Below are positions 12,030-24,106 of a stretch of 64,000 nt of DNA, in pieces (the stretch's first letter is position 1; the number at the start of each line of letters is the position of its first letter). The position numbers were made by a program, and so were the translations under genes. This DNA is from Paralithodes platypus (lineage: Eukaryota > Arthropoda > Malacostraca > Decapoda > Lithodidae): NCBI GenBank assembly GCA_032716605.1, contig CM064572.1, positions 42,209,397 through 42,273,396 on the forward strand, read 5' to 3'. The notes under the pieces are model-generated. The model did no database searches. It was not told the origin of the DNA and saw only the letters and a program-made list of their open reading frames with translations.

Positions 12030-12373
12030 TTAACCCATTCACCACCATTAAGTAATTTTCATCATATTCTGGTTATCTTTAGACGATTTTCTTTAGTTTG
12101 TAATCTACCTATACGACTCAAATAAGTAAATAGGATCTCAATAAACCCTCTCTGTTTTCATGGTGTAATGGGTAGAGCGTGTAAGTTCTGTATGTGATAT
12201 CCTGGGCTCGAATCCTGGGAGAATCATTACATGCTTTCATAAGTTTCATTTGACGTGTTATTGGAGTTACGAAGGATATTAATAATAACACAAGTCCTTC
12301 TTAAACTGCACAGGATCGTCTACTTTTAGTCAGAATCAAATATAAAAATACGTCATGGGGCAGAGGGAGTTAA
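12030..12373. mobile_element. Family A MITE carrying a SINE
   Basis: Starts TTAACCCATTCACCACCATT with ATATTCTGGTTATCTTTAG and AGACGATTTTCTTTAG (left half). It ends with CTTAAACTGCACAGGATCGT, CATGGGGCAGAGGGAGTTAA (right half). The centre is interrupted by the tRNA-like SINE at 12158-12265. Confidence 0.7.
12158..12265 (+). mobile_element. tRNA-derived SINE, copy 3 (nested in a MITE)
   Basis: TGGTGTAATGGGTAGAGCG (A-box-like) and GGGCTCGAATCC (B-box) at tRNA-like spacing, then ACATGCTTTCATAAGTTTCA, which corresponds to the tail of the other copies. It interrupts a family A MITE. Confidence 0.75.
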
Positions 12374-12644
12374 TAAGCCATTTGGTTATATATATGAATA
12401 ACGTGACTTTTTAGTGTAGCAATTTAACAGTTTTCATTTGCAATATCCAGTGCCATTTTCACATCATTAATTGTAGGTGGTCAAGCAATATGTCCCATCC
12501 ATATATTTACCTATATCTGAATACATATTTACATTATACACTACAGTTGCAGTGAACTTACATTTAATTCACCAAGCAATTTCACACTACTCGCAATTTA
12601 TATTGGATTAAAATAATACTTTCATGCACTAATTCTTGACAATA

Positions 12645-12784
12645 TAAACCTACCAACATCGCAACCAAACCAACTACTACAATACATCACAACTACCAAC
12701 ATATGTTCTGTCTTAACCTACCATCATCGCAACCAAACCAACTACCTCAATTCATCACAACTATCACTGACTCTTCTACTTAAC
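12645..12784. repeat. ACCACC-rich minisatellite, left part
   Basis: Two degenerate units (CAACCAAACCAACTAC, CATCACAACTACCAACAT, TTCTGTCTTAACCTACCA) matching the larger array at 13866-14735. The intervening LINE fragment split the array. Confidence 0.75.
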
Positions 12785-12785
12785 C

Positions 12786-13866
12786 TTTTTCTTTTTTTTT
12801 CTTTTTTTTTCTCTATGTGATTGAGGGAGGCAAAAGGCAGAACTGCCTATAGTGAGTGCCTCCCCCATAGTTGAAAGAGTGACAGGGCCAAAATCAAAGG
12901 GACGTTCGAGCCAAAATGCCTGGACACACGGAGTTTGAAGCAATTTAAGTCATAGGAAGAGGGAAAGACTGATTCTGGGAGAGAGTTCCAGAGCTCAGCT
13001 GTTGAGTAGAAGAAAGTTTGAGAGTAACGTTTCACTCTTGGGTTGGAGAGTTGCACAGAGTAGGGGTGGGATTGAGTTGCAAGACCGGTACCACGTGCCC
13101 TACGTAAAGGAGGTGGTATACACTGGGAAAGCTCAGATGAGGAACACTGATTATTATAGTAGCGATAGAATAGCGAGAGAGATGCAACATTGCGGCGGAG
13201 AGAGAGAGATTGCAGAGAATTGGTGACTGGACGGGAGTTAATGATACAAAATGCCTTCCTTTCAACTTTGTCTAGGAGAGCGGTGTGAGAGGAACCTCCC
13301 CACACATGTGAACAATACTCAACACAAGGACGCACTATGCCCCTGTATAGAGCAAGAAGCTGTGCAGGGGAAAAGAACCCCCTAAGGCGGTTGAGCACAC
13401 CCAGCTTCTGGGAGGCTGCCTTAGCAAGACTGGTAATATGGTCCTTCCAAATGAGAGCAGAAGAAAAAGAGACACCAAGAATATTGAGAGAAGATGAAGG
13501 ATTGATTTTTGTATTGTTGAAGAATAAGGGATAGTCCGCTGGGAGTACCTTACGGGTAGATAGATGGAGAAATTGGGTTTTGGAAGCATTAAAGGTAACA
13601 AGGTTTTCTCTGCCCCAATTGGAGATAGTATTTAGATCAAAAATTAAGAGTTCTATGGCTTCATTACGTTTGTCGTTGAGGGATTGCTGGCTGGGGCGTT
13701 CTGAAAAACTAATGGAGTAGTGTAAGGTTGAGTAGTCTGCGTATGAATGGATGGGAATTGAGGTACAGTTGAGGAGATCATTTATAAAAATTAGAAAGAG
13801 AATAGGAGATAGGACAGAGCCCTGAGGAACACCGGAGTTTATAGGGTGAGGAAGTGAACAATGGCC
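12786..13866 (-). pseudogene. 5'-truncated Jockey/I-type LINE (copy 2)
   Basis: Nearly the same sequence as copy 1 at 9399-10590, on the same strand, with a longer interrupted poly(A) (T-rich on plus at 12785-12810). The main uninterrupted piece is 12847-13398 (183 codons, MLNRLRGFFSPAQ to LFQLWGRHSL), with the same conserved VRPCVEYCSHVWGG and LWNSLPESVFP motifs. It is truncated 5' at about 13866, after the reverse-transcriptase QGSVL area. It sits inside an ACCACC-rich minisatellite whose halves flank it. Confidence 0.8.
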
Positions 13867-14735
13867 TACAACCTACCACCGTTATAACCAAATCTACCAC
13901 AACTCGCCACAACTTCCAGCATCTGCCTTGCCTTATCTTACCACCAATACAACCGAAAGAACCCCAAACTACCACAATTCACCTCAACAATCCCAAAAAT
14001 CCACAACTAAGATAACGTACAACAACTACCCCTATCTGTTCTGTCTTAACCTACCACCATCACATAACAATCCATCACAGCTACCACAATTCCCCTCATC
14101 AATAATAGACAACCAAAACCCACCACAACTACCACCATATTTTCACTTTCAGCCTACCATCACAACTCAAACAACCACAACTCAAACACATATACTTTGA
14201 CTTTACCTACCACCATCACAACCAAAAACAACCACAACCCATCACAGCAACCATCATCTGACCAGTTTTAACCTACCACCATCACAACTAAAACAACCAC
14301 ACACTACCATAACCCACCACAACTACCACCATCTGTTCAATCTTCATCTACCACCCAGACAACCACGAACTACCACAACCACCACAACTACTACCATCTG
14401 ACTTGTTTTAACCTACCACCATCAAAACCACAACTCACCACGAACTACCACCAACCACCACAACTACCACCATCAGGTCAGTCTTAATATTACCACCTTC
14501 ACCATCACAACCACAACTACCACAATATGTTTAATGTTTGCCTACTACCATCACAACCACAAACTACCAACATATTATTAGTATTAACCTACCACCATCA
14601 CTACCAAAACAACCACAACCCACCACAACTATCACCATCTTTTCCCATTCAGCCTACCATCACATCCAAACAGCCACAAACTACCACAACCCAACGCAAC
14701 TACCACCATCTGTTCAGTCTTAACAGCAACTACAT
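13866..14735. repeat. ACCACC-rich degenerate minisatellite
   Basis: Loose tandem units of about 65-70 bp contain CTACCACCATCACAACC, ACCACAACCCACCACAAC and CATCTGTTCAGTCTTAACC. The strong purine/pyrimidine asymmetry (almost no G on plus) gives long meaningless T/P/N-rich frames. Confidence 0.85.
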
Positions 14736-14789
14736 TTCTTCGTTAAAAGGAACACAATGTGAATGCATTGGATAACTTGAAATAAAAGA

Positions 14790-15339
<550 letters not shown>

Positions 15340-15589
15340 ATTTACATACATTCCATAAATTAGTCCGCCAGACCTTCCAATTTCAATGTCTGAATTAAAA
15401 ACACAAACTCAAATATAGGCGCGCTCATATACACACACACGTTAACTACACATACACAGCAATACAGAAACACTAAATAATATACACATACACATACATG
15501 TACACATATAAACAGACACATGCTCAATAAATCATATGAATTCATATGCAGTTCATGTCGACTTGCCTGAAAATACTGACAGCATACAT

Positions 15590-15676
<87 letters not shown>
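15590..15676. repeat. (GA)n microsatellite
   Basis: About 80 bp of pure GA, roughly 250 bp from a (CT)n tract of comparable length. The two are inverted relative to each other and could pair. Confidence 0.95.
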
Positions 15677-15678
<2 letters not shown>

Positions 15679-16025
15679 TAGAGTCAGAGAGAGAAAGAGA
15701 GACAGACATATAGACTATAGAGCATATTATGAATTATGCACAACCAACGAATACAAGCCGTGTAAAAAACAAACAAACATTATACATTAATGTAGTTGGT
15801 AAACAAATCTAGGTCACTCTATAACCTCATGTCCACTGGTCAACCACCTCCCCCCAAAAAATAAGAACAAATATATACAAAAATAATAAAACTTTAAAAA
15901 ACAAAAACAAATCGGCTCGACTATCCCCCAAACCACCTCACCTCGCCACAGAATAAGAGGTGAATTAAAAACGAATGGAGGAAATGATAAAAACAAAATT
16001 GAGGTTATCGATATTTCTAAAACTT

Positions 16026-16085
16026 CCGTGTGTGAGTGAGTGAGTGAGAGGGATGTGTGTGTTTTCTGTTATCTTACCCCAGCCC

Positions 16086-16174
<89 letters not shown>
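16026..16174. repeat. (GT)n microsatellite
   Basis: GTGAGTGAGTGAG precedes about 85 bp of GT from about 16089 to 16174 with one GC interruption. Confidence 0.95.
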
Positions 16175-16178
<4 letters not shown>

Positions 16179-16350
16179 TCCCCTGCTCACACCTACATTG
16201 CTCAAGCCTGCCATCCCTGCCTACATTATTATTATTATTTTGTTTTAATTACAATTTTAATTTTGTTTTTGTTTTTTTTGCTCTGCGGGTATTCATTATC
16301 AATTTCCTTCAGACACCTTCATTACAACCATAAACCTTTCATAATTATAT

Positions 16351-16450
16351 AAGGGGAGATGGGTCGTTTTTCTAGTTCCCCTTTTCCCTCATATTTCATG
16401 ATATTAATTTCTTCTATGTACTGTATGGAGAGTTTTGGCGCACCCTGTAT
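16351..16450 (+). mobile_element. Family B MITE, 5' fragment
   Basis: AAGGGGAGATGGGTCG and TTTTTCTAGTTCCCCTTTTC match the start of family B. The match is lost after about 60 bp. Confidence 0.5.
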
Positions 16451-16589
16451 ATCGATTTATAATTTCTCAACCAGTTTTTTGTTATTTATTTTTTCCTATT
16501 ATCTGGACTCCTTGTTTTAGGCCTGTGGCTGTGGGAGATAATTAGGTAGGCCAGGGTATGAAGTTACGGCAGCCTGTAGGAGCCTTCAA

Positions 16590-16889
16590 GGGGTGGGTTG
16601 TCTGCCCCCCCCCCCCCCCCCCCCTTCTCCCTCATGCTTAGCCTCATTGAGATTTTAAGACATTTGAAATTATAAGCCTTTTGAGATTTTAAGCCATTTG
16701 CTGGATTAGTTTTGGGATTTTAAGACCTTTCGTGCCACTTAGGTGTCGATTTTTTCCTGGCGAGCGATAGCGAGCCTCCACTTTAGGAGAAGTCGGCCTT
16801 CCGCCGGGGGCAATTTTTCTACCGAAAAATGCACAAGAAGGGGTCTTAGGGGTATTATTCTTATTTGTCTTTTCTATTTGTTTATATTT

Positions 16890-16971
<82 letters not shown>

Positions 16972-17045
16972 TTTAGCTTGATGTAGGTCAAGGGAAGAAA
17001 ATAAAGAAATGACTTAATAAACAAACAAATTACTAAAAAAAAAAA
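16590..17045 (+). mobile_element. Family B MITE with poly(C) and (AT)n expansions
   Basis: Family B sequence (CTCCCTCATGCTTAGCC, GTGCCACTTAGGTGTCGAT, GGCGAGCGATAGCGAGCC, GTCGGCCTTCCGCCGGGGG) is interrupted by a 20-base C tract (about 16605-16624) and by about 80 bp of (AT)n at 16889-16967. Confidence 0.75.
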
Positions 17046-17091
17046 ATCACCATCATTTCCTGTTATTATCTCCACCACTACTTGTTGTTCT

Positions 17092-17309
17092 TGCCCCCCG
17101 CCTCCACACCCCCTTCTCCCTCATACTTAGCCCCATTAGTTTTGAGTCTCTAAGACGTTCGCTGCATTAGTTTGTGTATTTTTAAACTTTTCATGCTACT
17201 TAGGTGTCGATTTGTTTCCTGATGAGCGAAAAATGTGCAAATCTATTACAAATCTTGGGGGTAATTTTTAAAGTTTGATATAGGTCTAGAAGAGAAACTT
17301 AAAAAAACA

Positions 17310-17368
<59 letters not shown>

Positions 17369-17372
17369 CAAT
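17092..17372 (+). mobile_element. Family B MITE, with (TAA)n tail
   Basis: CTTCTCCCTCATACTTAGCC, CTTAGGTGTCGATTTG and AAAAATGTGCAAAT are family B. A (AAT)n tract follows at about 17311-17364. Confidence 0.7.
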
Positions 17373-17394
17373 TAAAACAAACAAACAAACAACT

Positions 17395-17545
17395 AATAAT
17401 TTCCCCTACATTTCCTCCTATACTCTTAACTACTTGAAATGGGGCAAAAGACCTTTAAATCGCCAAACTAATAGGCCTAAACATGAAGGAGAAGTGGGCC
17501 AGAAAAACTCCCCTTAATTTCCTTCTATTATCCCCCCGTCGCGGT
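17395..17545 (-). mobile_element. Family B MITE fragment, inverted
   Basis: GGGCCTAAACATGAAGGAG-type sequence and AATCGCCAAACTAATAGG are the reverse complement of the family B 5' half. Together with the plus-strand copy at 17092 it forms a fold-back. Confidence 0.65.
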
Positions 17546-17606
17546 GTATGGTAGATAATAGAGGGGGGGGGGGGTTAGTTAGATCCTTACACTATATCAA
17601 GCTTTA

Positions 17607-17722
17607 AAATCACACCCAGGACCTCTTCTTGACATAAATCACACCCAGGACCTCTTCTTGACATAAATCACACCCAGGACCTCTTCTTGACATAAATCAC
17701 ACCCAGGACCTCTTCTTGACAT
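17607..17722. repeat. 29-bp tandem repeat, 4 copies
   Basis: Four perfect copies of AAATCACACCCAGGACC followed by TCTTCTTGACAT (29 bp), starting at 17607, 17636, 17665 and 17694. It shares period and copy number with the unrelated array at 7276-7391. Confidence 0.95.
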
Positions 17723-17754
17723 AAATTTGTACATTTTTAGACAGTAATATGTTC

Positions 17755-17918
17755 ATATTCCTCCTAAATTATAGGCTCGCTATCGCTCGACAGGAAAAAA
17801 ATACACCTACATGGCACAGGTCTTAATATTGACAAAGAAATGGGAAAACAGTCTAAAAACACCAAACTAATAGAACGAACGAACGCCTTAATATCTCAAA
17901 ACTAATGGGGCTAAACAT
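17755..17918 (-). mobile_element. Family B MITE, left half of a copy split by CR1 copy A
   Basis: Reverse-complement family B sequence (GGCTCGCTATCGCTCGACAG, ACTAATGGGGCTAAACAT) stops at AAACAT (17913-17918) where the CR1 element begins. Family B resumes at 22074 with AAACATGAGGGAGAAG. Confidence 0.75.
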
Positions 17919-18135
17919 ACAAAGGAGTACAAAGGAGTACAAAGGAAATCAAGCAACAACAGGTCTAGTGACCCTTCTAGGCTGCTTGTCCTCCAAAACA
18001 CTGAGGAACAGTGGTTTAGAGTGGGTAAGGGAACATTGGAAAGGGAACTACTGCCCTGGAACTATTGTCCGTGGCAGGATTAGGAAGTTAGTAGGGGACA
18101 GATGGGTTGGTAACTGAGGGGCGGATAAAATAAAG

Positions 18136-20355
18136 TTATTCATTTACAAACGCAGTCAGTCGCGGGTTTGATGCGAGATATTTGTCTAGGCAAAGTTTAA
18201 ATGAATCACCGGTGCTGCAGTCTATAACATCTCGGGGAAGCCCATTCCATAAGTTGACAATTCGATTGAAGAAGACATTTTTAGCTTTGTGTGAGTTAAA
18301 AGATTTACCAATAATTTTGCACCCGTTTCCCCGCGTGTAATTAGATTGGTCGATAGTGAAGTACTTACTACAGTTCATATTCTCGATGCCTTTGATGATT
18401 TTGAACACTTGAGTTAAGTCACCTCTTAATCTGCACTGGGTTAAAGGAAATAGATTTAATTCTCTAAGACGCTCCTCGTATGGTTTGTTCTTTAGGTTAG
18501 GTATCATTTTGGCAACTCTACGTTGAACTCGTTCAAGCTTGTCTATATCTTTTTGGTAATAAGGGCACCAGGATTGAACGCAGTATTCCAGAAGAGGGCG
18601 GACTAAGGAATTGTAAAAGGTTAGGATAACGTCTTTGGATTTATGCTCAAATGACCTGCCTATAAAGCCAATTATTTTGTTTGCCTTCTTAACAACTTCT
18701 GAACATTGTTGACTCGGTTTTAGGTTACTCGATATTGTTACTCCCAGATCGGTTTCTCTGTTTACATTCTTAAGCTGAGTGCCATTCATCAAATAGTTTG
18801 CTTTCTCATTTTGGTATCCGATATGTAGTACTTTACATTAATCAGCATTGAAACTCATTTGCCAAATTTGGGCCCAACATGACAACTTATCTAGATTGTG
18901 TTGCATATCGTCAACTTGTTCTTTTGAGAGTACTCTTTGCAATTTTTGTATCGTCAGCAAATTTTGAGATTGTACAGGTGAGATCCTCATCTATGTCGTT
19001 GATGTAAATTAGAAAGAGAATTGGTCCTAGTACCGATCCCTGGGGTACCCCGCTACTTACATTGGTCCATGTAGATGCCTTACCGTTTATGACTACTCTT
19101 TGCTTTCTGTCGCGGAGCCAATTTTCTATCCATTTCAACACACCATCTTGTATTCCATGCGCTTTTAGTTTTAGCAGTAAACGTTTGTGGGGAACTTTGT
19201 CAAAGGCCTTTTGAAAATCAAGGTATATAATATCTACAGCTTTACTCTTATCGTAGAGGTTGAGGATATCGTGGAAGAAGTCTAAGAGGCTTGTTAAACA
19301 GGAACGTTTTTTACGAAAGCCGTGTTGAGTATCTTTAAGCATGTTATTTTCCTCTAAGTGATTTACGAGTCTGTCTCTTACGAGTGTTTCTAGAATTTTA
19401 CATACAACTGAGGTTAAGCTAATTGGATGATAGTTACTGGGTAGGGATTTGCTGCCTTTTTTTAATATCGGTGTTACGTTAGCTAGCTTCCACTGATCGG
19501 GCATAGTTCCAGACTGCAAGGATTTATTGAATAGCAATGTCAGTGGTTTAGAGAGCTCATCCTTAGCTTCCTTTAGGACTCTAGGTGAGATTGTATCAGG
19601 TCAAGGCGTTTTATTTACCTTGAGTTTATCTAACCAATTTACTACTTCTCTCTCTGTAACGGTAATATTGCTTAGAACATCTGAGTTATCAATCTGAATC
19701 GGCGATGGTTTAGGGATATCACTGAGGTCTTCCATTGTAAAAACTGATGCAAAGAAGGTATTGAGGGTATTACTCATTTGTACTTCGTCTTTGGTGTATT
19801 CTCCATTTTCATCGACTAACGGACCAACAGTTGAAGTAACTACTTTTTTCTTTCTGATATAACTATAGAATTCTTTCGGGTTTGTTTTACTTTGATTCGC
19901 AACATGTAACTCCATGGTCTTTTTACTTTGCTTAATTAACGTTTTGGCTTTGCGTCGTAGCTCTACAAATTTCACCCGTTCTTCGTCATTTTGTAAGGAT
20001 TTTAATCTATCATTAGCAAACTTTTTAGCAAGCAGACAGTTTGAAATATCTTTATTCCACCATTTGGGCTTACTATTATGGCCTGTACGCCGTATTTTCG
20101 ATGGTATGCAGTCCTGCAATGCTTTTAGGTAAGTGGTTTCGAATAATTCCCAAGATGTATTTATGTCGTTATTGTTAATTAAAAAGCTCCATTCAGTTTC
20201 TTTAAACATAGCTCTAAGTTTATGAAAGTTTGCTTTCTTGAAATTAGGGACTTTTTCGATGCTGCTATTTGGTTCGTTACTAGTAAAGTTTAAAGTGAAA
20301 GTTATTGTACGATGGTCGCTGTTACTGAATTCATCACCAACATTCAAATTCTCTA
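18136..20355 (-). pseudogene. CR1 copy A ORF2: linker, reverse transcriptase and C-terminal part
   Basis: Three consecutive minus-strand pieces. 19601-20443 covers the endonuclease-RT linker and the RT start (from SDHRTITF to EVVNWLDKLKVNKTP). 18911-19537 is the RT core with [19 protein letters not shown] (motif A), [15 protein letters not shown] (motif B) and FADDTKI (motif C, catalytic FADD intact). 18136-18792 is the C-terminal part with YNSLVRPLLEYCVQSW and WNGLPRDVIDCS. In-frame stops separate the pieces, so no full protein can be made. About 95 percent similar by eye to copy B at 26289-30638. Confidence 0.85.
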
Positions 20356-20966
20356 TTAACCCGGCAAGTGCGGGAAGACTCTTAAGAGTTTCCCCGGGCG
20401 CCTGTGGGAAGACTCTTAAGATCCTGGGCCTAAAAAAATCCATTTAAAACATCCCAATTTTTTTTTTTTTTTTTTTTTTGCCATTGGGCCATGCCAAATA
20501 TCACTCCTTCACATCCCCTCCTTCCCCACTTTCCTCCCCTCCTTCAGTTATCACCTATTTTCCCTGTTATTCCCTTATTCTGTGGTCTATTTACGTGCTA
20601 ACATTAGCTAGTTGGTAGCAGGGCGTTGTCATCACTGTTTCCAAGCGTGGGAAAGAGCGAGAGAGAGACTATTGCGTAACAGTGTCTCTTCAGACAAGGG
20701 GAGGGGAGGAGGGGAGGGAGGTTGCCTCAGCCATACATTATGTAACTCCCAGCCTGTATCACGGATTTTGACCATCCAAACACTCTTTCCACTTGTTTTA
20801 TTGCTGTAACAGGTTAATACCTTTATAATCAACCTAAAATAGGCGCAAATAGATAAGTATTAATGCTATTTATGGTAAAATAACGATGTTAGTGATGGGA
20901 ACAGCTCAAATACGTGCGCACAGGCGTGTGGTGTCTCATACCCCCCATGCGCACGTCTTCGGTTAA
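20356..20966. mobile_element. 603-bp TTAA-flanked non-autonomous element
   Basis: TTAA at 20356-20359 and 20963-20966 flanks an insertion that splits the CR1 copy A endonuclease frame. Copy B gives the unoccupied site. Ends: CCCGGCAAGTGCGGGAAGAC on the left, and GTGCGCATGGGG-type sequence ending CGTCTTCGG on the right; only the outer bases and a GAAGAC motif are shared inverted. GGGAAGACTCTTAAGA occurs twice near the left end as a subterminal repeat, and a T tract follows at about 20459-20480. No transposase frame. Consistent with a piggyBac-type MITE. Confidence 0.75.
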
Positions 20967-21608
20967 TTCTTCTTTTGTTGCAAGTACGTTATTACCATGG
21001 GTCGGCAATTGAACAAATTGATAGAGTGAACTCTCTTGCAAGTTCGCATACAAGTCATGTCCGGAGTGTGAAGTAAGAGTATCGCCCCACTTGGTCACAG
21101 GTAAATTAAAGTCGCCAAAAAATACGGTATCTTGTGAGTTACTTACATCTGCAATTTGTTCATAAATTTCTCGGTCAGTTTGCACTGATTGAGCTGGAGG
21201 TCTGTATATTAACACAAGCATTATTTGTGTACCTTTATTATTATTTATTAGCACAAAAGATGTGTCGACGTTCACAATTTGATGTTTTGACAAGAGGGTC
21301 GGGTTAAGACTTTCTTTGATATAAAATAAAATGCCACCTCCATTTTTATTCATTCGGCTGTTCTCAAACATTACATAACCGGGAAGTGAATACTCTGCTA
21401 AAAAGTCTCTATCTTCTGTATTGAGCCAAGATTCTGTTATGCCAATCACATCATAATTTTCTGTAAACACTAGTTCCTCTAAATCTGAAAATTTATTGCG
21501 TATGCTACGAGCGTTTGCATAGAAAACCTTTAAAGTTGCGGTTTTAGAACTCACAGAACGTTCTTTAATCAAATTTTTGGTTCTGGTCGGATCTACATTT
21601 ACATTCAT
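20967..21608 (-). pseudogene. CR1 copy A ORF2 endonuclease part
   Basis: AP-endonuclease domain: VFYANARSIRNKF (metal-binding Asn region), IGITESWLN (catalytic Glu), LIYRPPA and FFGDFNLPVTKW (Asp/Asn). The SDHRT motif lies on the other side of the TTAA element, at about 20300. The frame starts MNVNVDPTRTKN at 21608. The domain was intact before the TTAA element landed in it. Confidence 0.85.
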
Positions 21609-21706
21609 GGCTTTCCTCGGTCCTCAGTCGTTATCCCTGGCGGTTTTGAATTTGGGTCGTGTTGGTGGAGCTTTATCCAGATTCGCGGTTCTTGACGGAT
21701 TAGCAT

Positions 21707-22073
21707 TTAATTCCTTTGCAGGTTGCCGTCCTCGCTGTCTTCGGTCCTCCTTCCTGGTTGTCCTGTGCTGAGTCGATTTCTTCTCCGAAAATCCTTCACC
21801 GCATCGTTGAGAAGACGCCCAAAACGTGCTGCTCCCACCTGGTTCAGATGAACTCCATCGTCCGAAAACAAATAGTCATCGTAGTAGAAATTGTCCCAGG
21901 TGTCGATGAATCCCACATTCTCCTTCCTGCAGAGGTTTGCTAGACAACAATTTGTGCTGGTGGCTATGTTGTAAAATTGGCTCTCTACACCGAGCCGGGG
22001 ACAATTCCTGAGACGATGATCCTTGATGACTTCTCCTTAAACGACATGATCAGCTGCTGCTACTTTAAAAGCA
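21707..22073 (-). pseudogene. CR1 copy A ORF1, esterase C-terminal part
   Basis: Minus strand, ending SEDGNLQRN. It includes VGFIDTWDNFYYDDYLFSDD followed by GVHLNQVGAARFG, the SGNH-hydrolase block with the catalytic Asp-x-x-His (DGVH). CR1 ORF1 proteins with an esterase-like domain are established. The N-terminal half is missing because the insertion is 5'-truncated. Confidence 0.8.
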
Positions 22074-22160
22074 AAACATGAGGGAGAAGAGGTGTGTATG
22101 AGGCTATGTTAGCCTGGAGGAGCCTCTAAAGGGGAGGCGGGGGGGGGGGGGGGGGTTTAG
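22074..22160 (-). mobile_element. Family B MITE, right half of the split copy, with poly(G)
   Basis: AAACATGAGGGAGAAG resumes the family B copy interrupted by CR1 copy A. A G tract of about 17 bases follows at about 22139-22157. Confidence 0.6.
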
Positions 22161-22185
22161 TTAGATCCCTACACTATATCAAGAT

Positions 22186-22569
22186 AAAGGGGAGATGATT
22201 GTTTTTTCTGGTCCCCTTTCTTCCTCATGCTTAGCCCCATTAGTTTTCAGATTTGTAAACGTTCACCCCATTACTTATCGATTTTAAAACCTTTGGTCCC
22301 ATTTCTATATCAATATCAAGATCTTTCGTGCCATATAGGTGTCGATATTTTCCTGGCGAGCGATAGCGAGCCTAAAATCTTAGAGAAACTGGCCTTCGGT
22401 TGGGACATTTTTTTATCGAAAATGTACAAATTTACCTAGATAGGGGGTCTAGGGAGTGTTTTTTTAAAGCTTGATAGAGGTATAGCGAGGAACTAAAAAA
22501 ATACATGAATATACAGTATATATATATACTGTATACTGTATATATACCGTATATATATACTGTATACCG

Positions 22570-22641
<72 letters not shown>

Positions 22642-23065
22642 GCAAACCCCCACCCCAAAAAGAAAAATCAAAATAATACCAATAAATACCCACTGTCCCC
22701 TTGAGGGGGGAAGGGTTTATATAATATTCGTCGATATACTTATTTATTTAATTTTGTAAGGTTTCTCACTAGACCTCCATCATGCTTAACAAAACCCCCA
22801 AGGTCCCTCTTTGTACATTTTTCGCTTGATAAGAGTCCCAGTCGATTCCTCCGAAATTACAGTCTCGCTATCGCTCGTCAGGAAAAAAAGGACACCAAAA
22901 TTGCACGAAAGGTTTTTAAATTGACTCAGAAATGGGGCGAAAGATCATAACATCGCCAAACCAGTGGAGCAAACGCCTTAAAATCTCAAACTAATGGGGC
23001 TAAACATGAGATAGAAGGGGTGCAGAAAACGTCCCCTAAATGTTCTCCCATTATCGCCACTATGT
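22186..23065. mobile_element. Family B fold-back pair around an AT core
   Basis: 22186-22500 is a plus-orientation family B copy (GGGGAGATGATTG, GGCGAGCGATAGCGAGCC). 22765-23065 is a minus-orientation copy (TCGCTATCGCTCGTCAGG, CTAATGGGGCTAAACATGAG). They flank (TA)n at about 22571-22636, so the whole 880 bp could fold into a long hairpin. Confidence 0.75.
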
Positions 23066-23329
23066 CTTCCCCGTGGTGATGTGGTAGAGATAATTAGGTA
23101 GGTTGGGCTATGAGGTTACGGTAGACTTTATGGAGAGAAAATACGTTCTTCTTAGGTAGAGGAAAGGAATACTGTGTATGGAGTCCTCTGATAACTATTG
23201 TTTGTTTATTTTTGGCTGATGGTAAATTAAAACCCTTAGCACCTCATTTCTCTATACCTAATGGCCAGGTCTTAGCCGGTGTCACACGAGCACTTTGTAC
23301 GGCACTTTTCGATGAGCAAGTGTCCCGGC

Positions 23330-23575
23330 CGAAGGCCGATTGCTCATAAATTACAGGCTAACTATCGCTCGCCAGGATAAAATTGACACTTAAATTACAT
23401 GAAAGATCTTAATATTGGCAAAACATATAACAACAATATAAAACATATATGAGGCTAAAGATCTTAAAATCGCCAAACTAATGGGGTTAATGTCTTAAAA
23501 TCTCAGAACTAATGGTGCTACACATGAGGAAGAAGGGAGTCCAGTAAAACCAAACACCTCCTTAAAGAACCTACG
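23330..23575 (-). mobile_element. Family B MITE, inverted copy
   Basis: GGCCGAAGGCCGATTG, GGCTAACTATCGCTCGCCAG, AAATCGCCAAACTAATGGGG and CACATGAGGAAGAAGG are family B in reverse complement. Confidence 0.75.
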
Positions 23576-23683
23576 AAATAATAAACATTTGGTTGTCTAC
23601 CGTCCGGACAAGGAAATACGTGTCGTTCTACTCGATAAATTGGACTATATATTTTATTTTATTAATTTCACTCCCAACACCAA

Positions 23684-23799
23684 ACACTTCCCAATGAAAT
23701 TAATGAAAGCATGTGATCCTATCGGGATTCGAACCTGGGCTACCTCATACACATTTTATAAACACTCTAAGTATTACACCATCAAGACAGCTAAAAGTT
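23684..23799 (-). mobile_element. tRNA-derived SINE, copy 4
   Basis: Minus strand: TTGATGGTGTAATACTTAGA (A-box region, degraded), CCAGGTTCGAATCCCGATAG (B-box), then the shared tail ATGCTTTCATTAATTTCATT and GGAAGTGTTTGGTGTTGG. Confidence 0.75.
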
Positions 23800-23888
23800 A
23801 AGTACATGACTACGATTATATATCCATGTATCGAAAACTGGATATCAATCTAATCATGCACTCAAATCCACCTAAAATGCATGACATA

Positions 23889-24106
23889 TTTACCCTTTGA
23901 ATATTGTGACGCATTTTGAAATTTTATTCTGACTATCCATAAAGGATTGCATACAGTTTAAAAAAGATCTGTGTGAATTGTAAGGGTAAAGACTATTTCA
24001 ATTAACCCTCTGATCTACATACACCCTTACTAATCTGTATACAATCGTCTAAGAATAGCCGGAAAGTATAAGAAATGAGAACGGGTATTGGATCTTGAAA
24101 GGGTTA
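23889..24106. mobile_element. Family A MITE
   Basis: TTTACCCTTTGAATATTGTG with ACGCATTTTGAAATTTTATT at the left, and CAATCGTCTAAGAATAGCC with GATCTTGAAAGGGTTAA at the right. 218 bp, palindromic. Confidence 0.8.

Larger units (their letters stand above)
17919..22073 (-). mobile_element. CR1-type LINE, copy A (5'-truncated)
   Basis: Minus strand. Contains the end of an ORF1 esterase domain, an ORF2 endonuclease, and a reverse transcriptase in decayed pieces, followed by a 3' UTR that ends in short direct repeats (TCCTTTGTAC-type, on plus AAAGGAGTACAAAGGAGTAC). The same 3' end closes copy B at 30638. AAACAT is present on both sides (17913-17918 and 22074-22079), and the flanks join into a normal family B MITE, so this is a true insertion. 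The 5' end is inside ORF1. A 603-bp TTAA element interrupts the endonuclease at 20360-20962. Confidence 0.85.

Noticed and set aside
17905..18117. 70-codon frame shared with the end of the frame at 30460
   Set aside because: Both are the CR1 3' UTR read on its antisense strand. The similarity reflects the LINE, and the apparent extension of the Academ-like protein to 30460 is CR1 sequence.
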